Origin: Sphaerolaimus hirsutus
Lineage: Eukaryota > Nematoda > Chromadorea > Monhysterida > Sphaerolaimidae
Direction: 5' to 3'
NCBI GenBank assembly: GCA_964036195.1
Contig: OZ038455.1
Location: forward strand, 9,317,855-9,381,854
DNA length: 64,000 nucleotides
Under the pieces are notes generated by a model, which ran no database searches, was not told where the DNA came from, and saw nothing but the letters and a program-made list of their open reading frames with translations. Positions 54,333 to 64,000 of this stretch are shown one piece after another. The first letter of the stretch is position 1. The number at the start of each line of letters is the position of its first letter. A program made the translations under genes and the position numbers.

Positions 54333-54759
54333 CCGTATTTCCTCGAAATACCCCCCCCCCCCCTCGAAATACCCCCCTCAAAATGGACACTATGAACTTA
54401 TAAACCCCCCTCGAAATACCCCCCCCCAAATTTAGTGTAAAGAGAACGTAAATGACAAAGGCTGCGGTTTGTCATCTGGGTAATGCAAAACACACGTTAA
54501 AAACGATGACTCTGTTATGTGAGAACAGTGATTATACGTCTACACACTTATACAAGTCTTTAGAGTCTTATAAATTGCGATTTTTGTTGCATTTTCGACG
54601 TCTGCGTACGTTTCAGACGACAATTTAGTACTTGGTTTTCAAAAAATTTCGGGCGAAATAATAACCCCACCCCTCGAAATACCCCCCTCTCGTTTAACCC
54701 CCCCTCAAAATTCTCACTCTGAAACAATAAACCCCCGGGGGTATTTCGAGGAAATACGG
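54333..54759. mobile_element. CCGTATT/poly-C MITE, 427 bp
   Basis: Ends CCGTATTTCCTCGAAATACC and GGTATTTCGAGGAAATACGG with TA borders. Its interior is closely similar to 3732-4098. Confidence 0.8.
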
Positions 54760-54761
54760 TA

Positions 54762-55250
54762 GACAGGACTTTGTTCATCAAAGTGCTGTAACAGTAATTA
54801 GTGCAAAGCATGAGGCCTGCTCAGTGTACATTTCATAGCTATGAATACAATAATTACATCAGTGCTCATGTCGATTAAGGTTTATTATGCCTGCATGTCA
54901 TCTGATTACGTATGCTTAGCTACCTGTATCGACAAAGAAATGATGTTGCCATGAACCAGATACAGTACTACCGCTACCATGTACATATTTATGTACATAA
55001 TACCTATGTCTCCATGGGTAACAATATAAAGGCGCTCCGCACACTGGTTTAATGCCAGTAACCTCGGATTTTGGTAGACTCATAAATCGGCTTTGAATGC
55101 ATTTCAGTTAACCAGAATGAGGCTAATGAAGACTGTTGACAGTTGACAGTTGACAAATATTTAAAATAGGTACCTCATTCTAGTACACTCAGATTCATTC
55201 AAAGCTGATTGATCATCACCTAATTTAAGTTTACTACTGTTAAGCGGCGT
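54762..55250. other. Unassigned spacer
   Basis: No exon or element terminus recognised. Confidence 0.35.
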
Positions 55251-55731
55251 TCACACGGTTTCGTGTGCCGACAAAAAAACGAGTGAAAAAGTTCAATGAT
55301 TCCGGAAAAAAGTTCCATATCTGCAAGGAAAAGCACTGAAGTATACTCACTAGTTAAGTGTACACACATGCCAATTTGCAGATAATTTGCGCCTGTCGTT
55401 CAAGACTTGAAAGCAAATAACACTTGTCGGTTCGGTTTCAAAACGAAAACCAAACCGACAACTATAATTTGTGTTTAAGTCATGAACGACATGGCTGAAT
55501 TATCTGCAAATTGGCATGTGTGTACACTCAACTAGTGAGTATACTTCACTGCTTTGTCTTGCAGATATGGAACTTTATTGTGGAATTATGAAACTTTTTG
55601 TCTTCTTTTTTGTCGGCACAAAATGCAGTGTAAACGCCGCTTTAAGCGATATGGAACTTTATTTCGGAATTATGGAACTTTTTCACTCGTTTTTTTGTCG
55701 GCACACGAAACCGTGTAAACGCCGCTTTAGT
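55251..55731. mobile_element. Foldback element, TAAGCGGCGTT termini
   Basis: The outer inverted repeats TAAGCGGCGTTCACACGG and CCGTGTAAACGCCGCTTTA continue into GTGCCGACAAAAAAACGAGT. Inner inverted TCTGCAAATTGGCATGTG blocks follow. The target duplication is not resolved. Confidence 0.65.
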
Positions 55732-56569
55732 AAAATAGTCTGATGTGGCGACATTGTTTATTGAATGTTTATATTTATAGATAAAACATTTTAATTATAC
55801 GTTCATTTCATTTCATCATTTCATGTAACTTTATTATTTCACCAGAAAATTTTTAGCGATGTGACTTCATTCGAGGGGGCTTCGGGGGTCTATTTGAGGG
55901 GGTCTATTAATTTGCCAGAAATCTCAAGAAATTGCACACAGAAGACTAGAAGAATCTAACAATAACAATGATGTAACAGTTTGTAAGCATCTATACACAT
56001 ACCGCATAACCCACCCCCGAAATAGGCTCGTGAAAATTAACCTGCATTGTGTTTGTCTGTCCCTATTGTGCCAAAAGCGCAACTTTCCATGGCGCTTTTG
56101 GCGCTTGGCGCCATTTTCCTTTGGAAGGCACCAGCGCCAGCGAAATGGCGCTTTTACACCATTCCTTACTTCTTAAATAACGTTATGGATTATGTTAAAT
56201 CTGTTAATTCCGTCGATTTTCCAGATATTGAATCCTGTTCGGGGACTAGTGGTGGAAAAGCGCCAGAAAAAGGGCGCCAAGCGCCATTCCATCGCTATCA
56301 GGGACAACACTGTCAGCAACCATTTAAAACAATCTAAATTTTATGATCACATTTGGTCGCCGCAATGTTTAGCTTGGCTATGCGTCGGAGGGATGCCTCG
56401 GCAGATGCAAAAAAGCAAGCAAAACATAAACATTCAGAGCGCTCATTTCGACAAAAGCATCAACACCAATCAAGGTGGGGAAATATTTATGACGTCAACA
56501 ACGATGGAAATAGAAATTTGGAGATGTTTTGTTCGAATGATGGGGCCTTTCTGACCCACTGCACAAGTA
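55732..56569. other. Spacer with fragments of poly-C and GGCGCC MITEs
   Basis: GGCGCC-rich relics lie at about 56085-56155 and 56246-56300. A poly-C MITE fragment is near 55840-55910. No gene seen. Confidence 0.35.
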
Positions 56570-58144
56570 AACACCTTCCCGGACAAGTTCACCACCCATC
56601 TTTTTATTTCACTTCAGATGCAATATCTCTGGCTATGGGTGTCGTATAAAGCTAATATTTGGGGGGAGATAGTCTTAACACCCCTCTACTGCGTATCAAT
56701 GGGGGAAGGTGCGGCGACACACTACAGGGTGGGTTGCCCTATATGCAAACATTTTTTGTGGCTTTTTCGGTGTCCCAAACAATTTCACCTCCCACCTGAT
56801 TAGCTACACTGTGAGGGCCATATCTCCAGCTGTGAGGGCGATAGAAACCTCAAATTTGGGGAATGTCTTACAAACAAACTATCAAGATGGAAAGATAAGT
56901 GGAGAACAAAATACATTGAATTGTAGCATGTAAAATAATGTAAACTTAGAAAACATATAGGTAGGAGAGACAACCACACGGTATAGTCTCAGCCGAAACG
57001 GCAATCCATGTAACCAATACCCCCTCTCACAATACACCAGTGAGTGGCCGCCGATGACCCACTACAGCATTGGCCACCACATATAAAGTTGTTCATTTTT
57101 TTAAACAACCCAAGTCTCCCAAACAAGTTCGCCACACAATTGCATTATAAAAAATGTTGTGAGAACATCCTGAAATAAAATTGAATACAATTTTAACCCT
57201 AGTTCTGCTCTTTAAAATTTTACAGTTGTGCGCCCACCCCATCCCATCAACAGCATATAGAAAATTTCACTTTAAACACATTTTTTGTTTCACACTAAAA
57301 AAGTTGGTTTACAAAGTTCACTAGGGGAGGGTCTAAGGTTCAAAGTTATGTGAACAACATGACCTCTAAAATGCTTGCATAAGGAAATTTATTTGGGGTG
57401 AATGTAAAAGTGGAAATTTTGTCAAATTTTGTTCCTGTGATGATGTGATTTTGACATTATAATATTCACCCCAAATAAATTTCCTTATGGAGGCATTTTA
57501 GAGGTCATGTTGTTTACGTAACTTTGAACATTGGACACTTCCCTAGTGAACTTTGTAAACCAACTTTTTAGTGTGAAACAAGTGAAATTTTTGGTCTGCT
57601 GTTTATGGGATGGAGTGGGTGCCCTACTGAAAAAATTTAACAAGCAGAACTAGGGTTCAAATCTGATTCAATTTTCAATCAGGTATGTTCTCACAACATT
57701 TTTGGAATTGCAGTTGGGTGGTAAATTTGTTTGGGACACTTGGGTTGTTTTGAAAAAATGCACGAGTGTACATGCAGCAATGCATACTGCAGTGGGTCGC
57801 TGGCAGGCCGCCCCAATTGTGTATTGTAAGGGGGGTTGTTAGAAAGACATCCCCCAAATTTCAGCTTTATACCAGCCTCACAGCTGGAGACACAACCCTT
57901 GAAGTGTAGCTAATCAAATGGGTGGTTAACTTGTTTGGGACACCAAAAAAGCCAAAAAAAAATTGTTGCGTATAGGGCAACCCACTCTGCAGTGAGTCGC
58001 CCCACCTCCCCCCAATGAAGCAGAGTAGGGGGGTGTTACAACTTTATATATTCAAAGTTTCAGGATTATAACACCCCCATGAACGAAGATATTACATCCG
58101 AAGTGAAAAAAAAATTGGGTGGTGAACTTGACCGGGAAGGTGTT
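56570..58144. mobile_element. Large foldback element, 1.58 kb, TA-flanked
   Basis: Ends AACACCTTCCCGGACAAGTT and the inverse AACTTGACCGGGAAGGTGTT, with TA at 56568-56569 and 58145-58146. Almost the whole length is one imperfect inverted repeat centred at about 57440. Repeated CCCAAACAA and GTTGCCCTATA modules lie in each arm. It is homologous to 21320-22236. Confidence 0.75.
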
Positions 58145-58309
58145 TATAAATCGCTCCGGCCAGCACTCATTTTTTTACACATGGTAATTGAATCATCTTA
58201 TCAAACATATCTGCAAACAAATCTGCATGAAGACACTTTACACTTCTTAACATGGCGCTGGCACAGAAATGTATACCGTTTATCCCTGAATAAGACGCCA
58301 GGTGAGTTA

Positions 58310-58690
58310 TTGGTTATTTCCTCAGAGGTTTTGGTGGGGGGACCTGGGGAGGTATTCAAGTGGGATGTTATTCAAGGGAGGGAGTTGTTTTTCCTCAAAA
58401 CTTGCACTTTATACATTGTATAAATGCATTACGTGCACTCATTTAATCTAGGTTCACAGTTCAACAACAACAAAAAGAAGGTATACATGCTCAAATCCAT
58501 GTTCATCTGCATCCAAATCATTCAAATACACATTGTGGATACACATATCAAATAACCAGAGGGGGAGTTATTCAGGAGGGGGGAGTTATTCAGGAGGGGG
58601 GAGTTATTCAGGAGGGGGAGCTATTCAAGAGGATGAGTTATTTTATCATCACCTGACCAACGGTTTTATTCAAGGATAAATGTTATTTGC
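58310..58690. repeat. Truncated relative of the 6748-7636 element
   Basis: Shares CAGTTCAACAACAACAAAAA, the following ATGTTCATCTGCATC words and GGGGGAGTTATTCAGGAGG tandem units with the right half of the 6748-7636 element. Confidence 0.55.
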
Positions 58691-58905
58691 GTGAAGCGTC
58701 AGCGTGGTATTTAGTTTCGAGCTCGGAATGTGGCGGTAAGAAAACATTGCACATTTTTCTACCAGATCAATCTACGGAGTCAAGCCGAGTTTGACAGTGC
58801 CATCTAAACTCGGCCAAACGAGGTCCAGCCAGAATGAGCTGTCGCAATCAAATCCGGAATCGCAGCACAAAACGGCTGATGACAATTCTACTGACAGGTT
58901 TGGTC

Positions 58906-59173
58906 TAGTGATGGAAAAACGCCATTACTGTGGCGCCAAGCGCCATGGCGGATTTCCGTACCCCAGCGCCAAGCGCCAATGGCGCCAGAGAAAAATGGCG
59001 CCACACGCCAGAAACGCCATGGCGTTTTATTGCTTTGACGCTAGCAAGCGCCAGCGCCAGGCGTTTTGTACCTGGCGCCATGCAAAAATGGCGCCAGGTG
59101 CCAAAAGAGCCATTACGCGTTTTCCTTTGGCGCTCGCGCCAGGTGCGAGCGCCATGGCGCTTTTCCATCACTA
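58906..59173. mobile_element. GGCGCC hAT MITE, 268 bp
   Basis: Starts TAGTGATGGAAAAACGCC and ends GGCGCTTTTCCATCACTA. Perfect GTTTGGTC duplications lie at 58898-58905 and 59174-59181. It is a short sister of 19475-20379. Confidence 0.9.
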
Positions 59174-60383
59174 GTTTGGTCTCATAGTTTTCGAGATGAT
59201 GGGGCAGAGGGTAGGGTTGGGAATTTCAAAATTTTTGGGTTCGTGTATCGGGTATCGGGTCCCAAAAATTTCGGGTCGGGTATCGGATATTGGTTCCAAA
59301 AATTTTGCGGGTATCGGGTTCGGGTTCAGGTATTGAGGTCGGGTATCGGGTCAGGTTTTCTGGTCCAAATGTTGGGTATCATGTAATAAAATTGTCGGGT
59401 ATTGGGTAATAAAATCATCTGGTATTGGATAAAACTGCAAAAATACAGCATAGTGTTGTGTATCTATCACAAAGAGTATAACTAAGTGCAAATACACATG
59501 TGGAAATGCAGCAATTTTTCCAAAAAAATCATGTTGCTCAAGAAAAAAACATGACCATCAAATTGTGACATAAAACATAGTATTTGGAGAGACCTAGGAG
59601 GAGGTCCATCAACCCCAGGTCCAATATTGTATTCTGGGACTTTCTTTGACTGAACTGAGCTTACTTTAAAAATGAGGCATAGTCACCAATCATTGAAACA
59701 ACACCTTCACTGGTTTGCACAACCGAACTCACCTACTGCACCTACTCAACTACAGCTACATTTGTTGGTGGATACCAGCACACCATGCACAGCAAAAAAT
59801 AGGTGTGTGGATGCGCAGTGAAGCGTCGGGACGTGCCTTCACACCAACACTTCCTGAACGCTTCACCAAGCATGCCAGCGCTTCCACACACATCACAAAG
59901 AAATGTGTGCAGCCACTTCACGCTTCTTAATATGGCGCTCCCACACAAATTTATACGTGGGGGAAGCATGTGGAAGCACCAGCGGTGTGAAGTGTCTTCC
60001 ACATGCTTGGATGCGCATGAAGCGCGCAGTGAAGCTAGGTGAAGTGTGTGGAAGACACTCCACCCAGAATCTCGTGATGTTGGTGGAAGCGTGTGGAAGC
60101 GCGCCGCTTCACGCGCATCCAGCCTGCTTCCACACGCTTCACAAATCTATTTTTTGCTGTGATGGTGACTCAGGCCCCCAAAAATGGTGAAACCTATTTT
60201 TGGGGAATTCAGATTAGTCCACAGTGTCTACCTCTGCATGCTTTGATAATAACTGCCCAAGCCATTGTACTGTAAACCTTGCAACCAGTGCAACTGAACA
60301 CCATTTCAAAAAAAATGGAAAGAAGTGCACCTAGATATCAAGCAGTCATTTTGACTAAGGAAAAGGCAACTATCTGCACCATG

Positions 60384-61649
60384 CAGAGTTGTGCAAATAC
60401 TGGTATTTTTGGAAAACGTAAACGTAAACGTAAATACCTTTTCCAAATCAAAAGTATAAATACTAAAACGTAAGGTATTTTTAAAATACCAAGGAATACG
60501 TAAAAAAAAACGTAAACGTAAAAATTTTATAAGCGTAGTATTTGCCATTGTGCTGTGGAAAATACTATTATTTCCACATTTAAATGGGTCAATCACTGAT
60601 GTCAATGCAATATCTTCATTTTTTAGCACTACATGCTCACCATAATCAACAACATCCAGAGAAACAACAATAAAAAATGGTAATTATTTAACACAGACAA
60701 CAACGAGAAAACACAAAAATCGACCAAAAATTTAAACCTTTTTGTAATTGAATCTGATAAATAATTCTCGCTCAAATGTCTCCGATGATAAATGCAGTTT
60801 TTTACCAACTTTCACAAGCCCAGCATGGCTAAAAAGACGCTCAACAGCAGCTGACGTAAGGGGAACAGACAATAATTTCAGCGCATAAGCGCTCAAATGC
60901 GGGAAAACTTTTCGATTATCTACCCAAAATTTCATCACATCTGTCACTGAGGAGTGTGCAGTGGTCAGATACTGGTTGAGCTCAGCGTCCACTGCCCTAG
61001 CAACAGCGTGGTTTGTTAGTCTTTGAAAAACGACAGATCTCTAGTCTACCTCGGGAGTCCGATATTGAAACACATTCAGGCAATGTAAATATGTACCAAG
61101 TATTATGTGTGTAGCGGCATGTACGCAGTTACTTTTTTTGATACGCCCATTTTTCTTTTTTTATACGTTGTACGTTTTTGCAAAATCGTAAGAATTTTGT
61201 TTGTGGCGGCATTTTGGCGCTCCACACGGTGGTTGACGCTACTTTTTAGAAGTCGATTGAGTCAACTCAGAGTCAACTGTTTTAAGTATAACTATTTTTA
61301 ATTTTTTACCTGTGTTGATTAAGAAATATTGAGAAGTCGATTGATGTAGAATGAAAGAAGGGGATTTTTTGGATACATATTGTAAATGGCTCAGAGTCAA
61401 TTGAATTTTTGACCAGTTGACTCTGAGTTGACGCTAATTTTGGCGTCAACTAGCGTGTGTGGGACCTTTGATCGTGTGAACATGTGAACAATCGAAATTT
61501 TTTACGTTTTTGCCAGTACCCGGGTATTTTGGCCAGGAAAACGTAACAAAACGTAACGGTATTTTATGAAAACGTAAACGTAAACGTAAATATAAATACC
61601 CGAATAACCGGGTATTTCGGGTAAACGTAAATACGTTTTTCCAACTCTG
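60384..61649 (-). mobile_element. hAT element (CAGAGTTG family) with transposase remnant
   Basis: 1266 bp, starting CAGAGTTGTGCAAATACTGG and ending TTTTTCCAACTCTG. Perfect GCACCATG duplications lie at 60376-60383 and 61650-61657. It carries the only recognisable transposase piece of the window, which identifies the whole CAGAGTTG family as hAT. Confidence 0.93.
60732..60992 (-). pseudogene. hAT transposase C-terminal (hATC dimerisation) fragment
   Basis: An 86-residue frame whose centre reads SVPLTSAAVERLFSHAG, followed by basic and Leu-rich residues and a final F-I-R-F-N. This is the signature of the hAT family dimerisation domain (P-x-T-S-A-x-x-E-R-x-F-S-x-A-G). The frame stays open upstream to about 61041 and then meets a stop. 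The N-terminal zinc finger and catalytic core are missing, so it is a remnant rather than an active transposase. Confidence 0.85.
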
Positions 61650-62569
61650 GCACCATGTTCAATTTGACCAAATCAATATTGAGCATCTTTATGCTGATTG
61701 GCAGCAAGCCAAATGTGAATTTTTAAATGTGGATGAAAGTATGCACCACATAATAAAATAAGATCTGAAATAATTGAAACTTACCAATTAGATGAAAGTG
61801 TCTAAATTACAACTGCACAAAACTGAAAGTTGTATTCACAAAACTTCCAAACTGCTTGAAAGATTGAACTGTGGAAAACTTTTGCGGGTATTTTCGGGTA
61901 TTGAGTGCGGGTTCGGGTATTGAGGTCGGGTATCGGGTTCGGGTAGTAGTTTCGGGTTTGGGTATCGGGTTTTGGTTCCAAAAAACGTGCGGGTATCGGG
62001 TTCGGGTCCGGTTGGGTCGGGTCGGGTCGGGTTCCCAACCCTAGCAGAGGGGTCAATAAACACATTTTGTTATAATTTTTGACTAATTTTGCTCAGACTT
62101 GAAAGTGGTGCGCGTGAAAAACCGGCATTCTCTACCTGGTCCGGCAGCAACAGCGACGATGAAATGAAATCAAAGTTGGTCTAGGATATTGTTAAAAAAA
62201 AATTTTTTTGACTAAGCCTGGTTGCTATTTGGATATCGATCACGTTTACATTCGACTATTGCTCAATATCACCGTCAGAAAGTTTCATGGCAATCTGCCA
62301 ATATGTTTTTTGTTGGCTGCAGTTGTATTTACTACTCTCATTTTTTTGCGATCTTGTTGTGAAATCGCATTGATCTACTGGTTTCTTCAGCCATAGAGCA
62401 ACGAAAACGAATATATGCACGCACATTTATACTTTTTTTTACAAAATCGCAGTTTATGTACCCAAAACGTTATGAAAATTAAAGTTTGGCATATTGCCAG
62501 AACATTCCCTACAGCGATATTGAACGCTGAAAATTGGCCCCCGGGTAGTTATCGTGCTCAGAATTCAAA

Positions 62570-62794
62570 ATGTTCAGGCAAACTGCCAATACGCCAACAA
62601 CGGGTGAGTCCGAACCTCAATTACTGCCGCACGAGGAAGATGCAGATTCAAGGAGGACACAGTCTGATTTGTGGCGCGCAGCCACACCAGAGGACACAGC
62701 CACAACGTCCACTCCTGCTGGCACTAGGCCAAATGTAAAGGGCATCATGAACAAGTTGAGGCTGTCGCGCTATCATGTCAAAATGAATAAGTAG
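62570..62794 (+). CDS. Unrecognised possible exon
   Basis: A 74-residue open frame from an ATG with a reasonable context. It is rich in Thr, Pro and acidic residues and then basic near its end (KGIMNKLRLSRYH). Codon use looks less AT-biased than its surroundings. I recognise no domain. A donor-like ATAA|GTAGGA coincides with its end. It could be a first exon or chance. Confidence 0.2.
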   Translation: MFRQTANTPTTGESEPQLLPHEEDADSRRTQSDLWRAATPEDTATTSTPAGTRPNVKGIMNKLRLSRYHVKMNK

Positions 62795-62982
62795 GAGAAC
62801 GTATCTTTTTTGGGAACTGTGTGAGTAAGTGGATTGTTGTGTAACAGTGCGCCAGAAAAAATGTCACGGGCTCGTTATCTCTGGCGATGATGGAAACTGA
62901 TAAATTTTAAATCCGATTTCAAAATTTTGAAATCGATAAATGTTTATTTTATGATACACACGACATAATACTTATGTGAAAA

Positions 62983-63232
62983 GCTTGCACACACTTCCAC
63001 ACACTTGACGTAATTTGAGGTGAAGTGTGTTCCACACACTTCACCTAGCTTCACGACGACTGTAATTTGTGAAGTGCACCCCTGCGAACCCTTGGAGCAT
63101 ACTTTGCATAGTTCGTGAAGTGTTGTGAAGCGTCTGGGATGCCGTGAAGTGTCTTCACGTCGACATGGCGTCTGCGTGAAGGCACGTCAAGACACTTCAC
63201 CGTGCATCACACACAGATTTTTAGCTGTGTCT
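62983..63232. repeat. Foldback rich in GAAGTGTGTGGAAG words
   Basis: Inverted CACACTTCCACACACTTGACG and GTGAAGTGTCTTCACG-type words. Related to the foldback at about 59788-60161. Confidence 0.5.
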
Positions 63233-64000
63233 GCATTTTGGGTACCTGGCATTATTGTTTCTGGCGCTTTACCATAACTACTTAATTCCTAACAAACATG
63301 CAATTACAAATGCAGATAAATCATTCCTCGATGTGTAGTTCAGTGGTTGTGGTTTTTTCTGTTAATACTGCTCCATTTGTACATTTTGTTTCACAATACA
63401 ATTCTTTGTAAGTATTTACAAAAGTATTGTAACTACCTAGTAAATACTCAAAAAACCTGACTAGGTACATTTATTGTTTGATTTGAAAAGGGTAAGGTCT
63501 TTTTTTCTGTTGAAATATTCATGTCACTCCAAAACTGTTGCATTTTTACAAAATGTTGTCCGCCTTCTGTTCTATAAACTACCTAAATAAATATTTTCAT
63601 CTGTGTGATTTTGCATACTTTTCTACTATACTCAGATGACATGATGCCGTACATTTTTCCGGAGGAAACACTCCATCATGACGTCATCCTGTTTGGCAAA
63701 TTTGTCAACTTTCGCAGGTTCCGATTTGTTCCGGCGTGAAAAAAGAAGTTGTTTCATAAGTTTTCGGCTGGCCGTCTGCCAGCCGAAGACAAAACTCCTA
63801 TCTGTTTCTAGAGTATCGTGTCTGCCGATTATACAAGCGTGACTCTCTCTGACCTTTTGTCTATTTTCGCGCACAAACAGGACAACATCAACAGAAATTC
63901 AGCGGCGGACGCAAGACAATTGGTTTTATTTATTGCTGCATGCAGAGTTATTATTATTATTATTATTATTATCTGAGCATTATTCGAGAATTTAGGGTAC
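63233..64000. other. Unassigned right end with an ATT microsatellite
   Basis: An (ATT)n run of about 28 bp lies at 63945-63973. 63632-63880 is related to 53165-53620 in inverse orientation. No gene recognised. Confidence 0.4.

Larger units (their letters stand above)
59212..62043. mobile_element. TAGGGTTGGG hAT element with a nested hAT
   Basis: Starts TAGGGTTGGGAATTTC and ends GGGTTCCCAACCCTA. Perfect GCAGAGGG duplications lie at 59204-59211 and 62044-62051. Subterminal GGGTATCGGGTTCGGG repeats occur at both ends. It is interrupted by the CAGAGTTG hAT (60384-61649). It also contains a GAAGTGTGTGGAAGCG-rich foldback at about 59788-60161. No transposase of its own was seen. Confidence 0.9.

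Noticed and set aside
60732..61041. Functional hAT transposase gene
   Set aside because: Only the C-terminal dimerisation domain is present, with an upstream stop. The catalytic and zinc-finger parts are missing.

Overview
The window is repeat-rich, intron-containing animal nuclear DNA, most likely from an aquatic invertebrate. No phylogenetic marker in it lets me name the species. The evidence for an animal is two recognisable metazoan genes with canonical GT-AG introns: a TMEM138 orthologue on the minus strand (about 1.4-3.2 kb) and two tandem copies of an alpha-type nicotinic acetylcholine receptor subunit gene on the plus strand. There are no bacterial operons, rRNA, tRNA or CRISPR arrays.

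Layout. 1-0.87 kb: unassigned. 0.87-5.2 kb: TMEM138 with TA-flanked and hAT-type MITEs in and around it. 5.25-6.12 kb: a non-autonomous hAT element. 6.395-21.309 kb: copy 1 of a segmental duplication carrying receptor gene A (coding 10238-19118). 21.3-27.2 kb: spacer with a large foldback element broken by a 200-bp N gap, one isolated coding-like exon, a nearly perfect 0.95-kb palindrome, a short minisatellite and a 1.7-kb ACTTGACATTT satellite. 27.238-51.730 kb: copy 2 of the duplication carrying receptor gene B (coding 30813-50252). Copy 2 is longer mainly because a young, apparently complete 8.87-kb Ty3/Gypsy-type LTR retrotransposon sits in intron 4 in antisense orientation. 51.7-64 kb: TE-dominated DNA with nested hATs (59.2-62.0 kb), another large foldback element (56.57-58.14 kb) and TA-flanked MITEs.

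Because the two duplicated blocks are near-identical, each serves as an empty-site control for insertions in the other. This let me define element ends and target-site duplications (TSDs) by eye: 8 bp for several hAT families, TA for the poly-C MITEs and one foldback, 4 bp for the LTR element, and CWG or TWA (3 bp) for Harbinger-like foldbacks.

The most interesting observation is one foldback MITE family with CWG target duplications. In both receptor genes one copy coincides exactly with an intron: the donor is the element terminus and the acceptor AG comes from the target duplication. A second copy splits the first membrane segment of TMEM138 in such a way that exact removal of the element plus one CTG restores the reading frame, although no AG acceptor is available there. 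This looks like transposon-derived intron gain (an introner) caught at two stages. Nothing was computed. All gene models are hand-derived and need transcript support.
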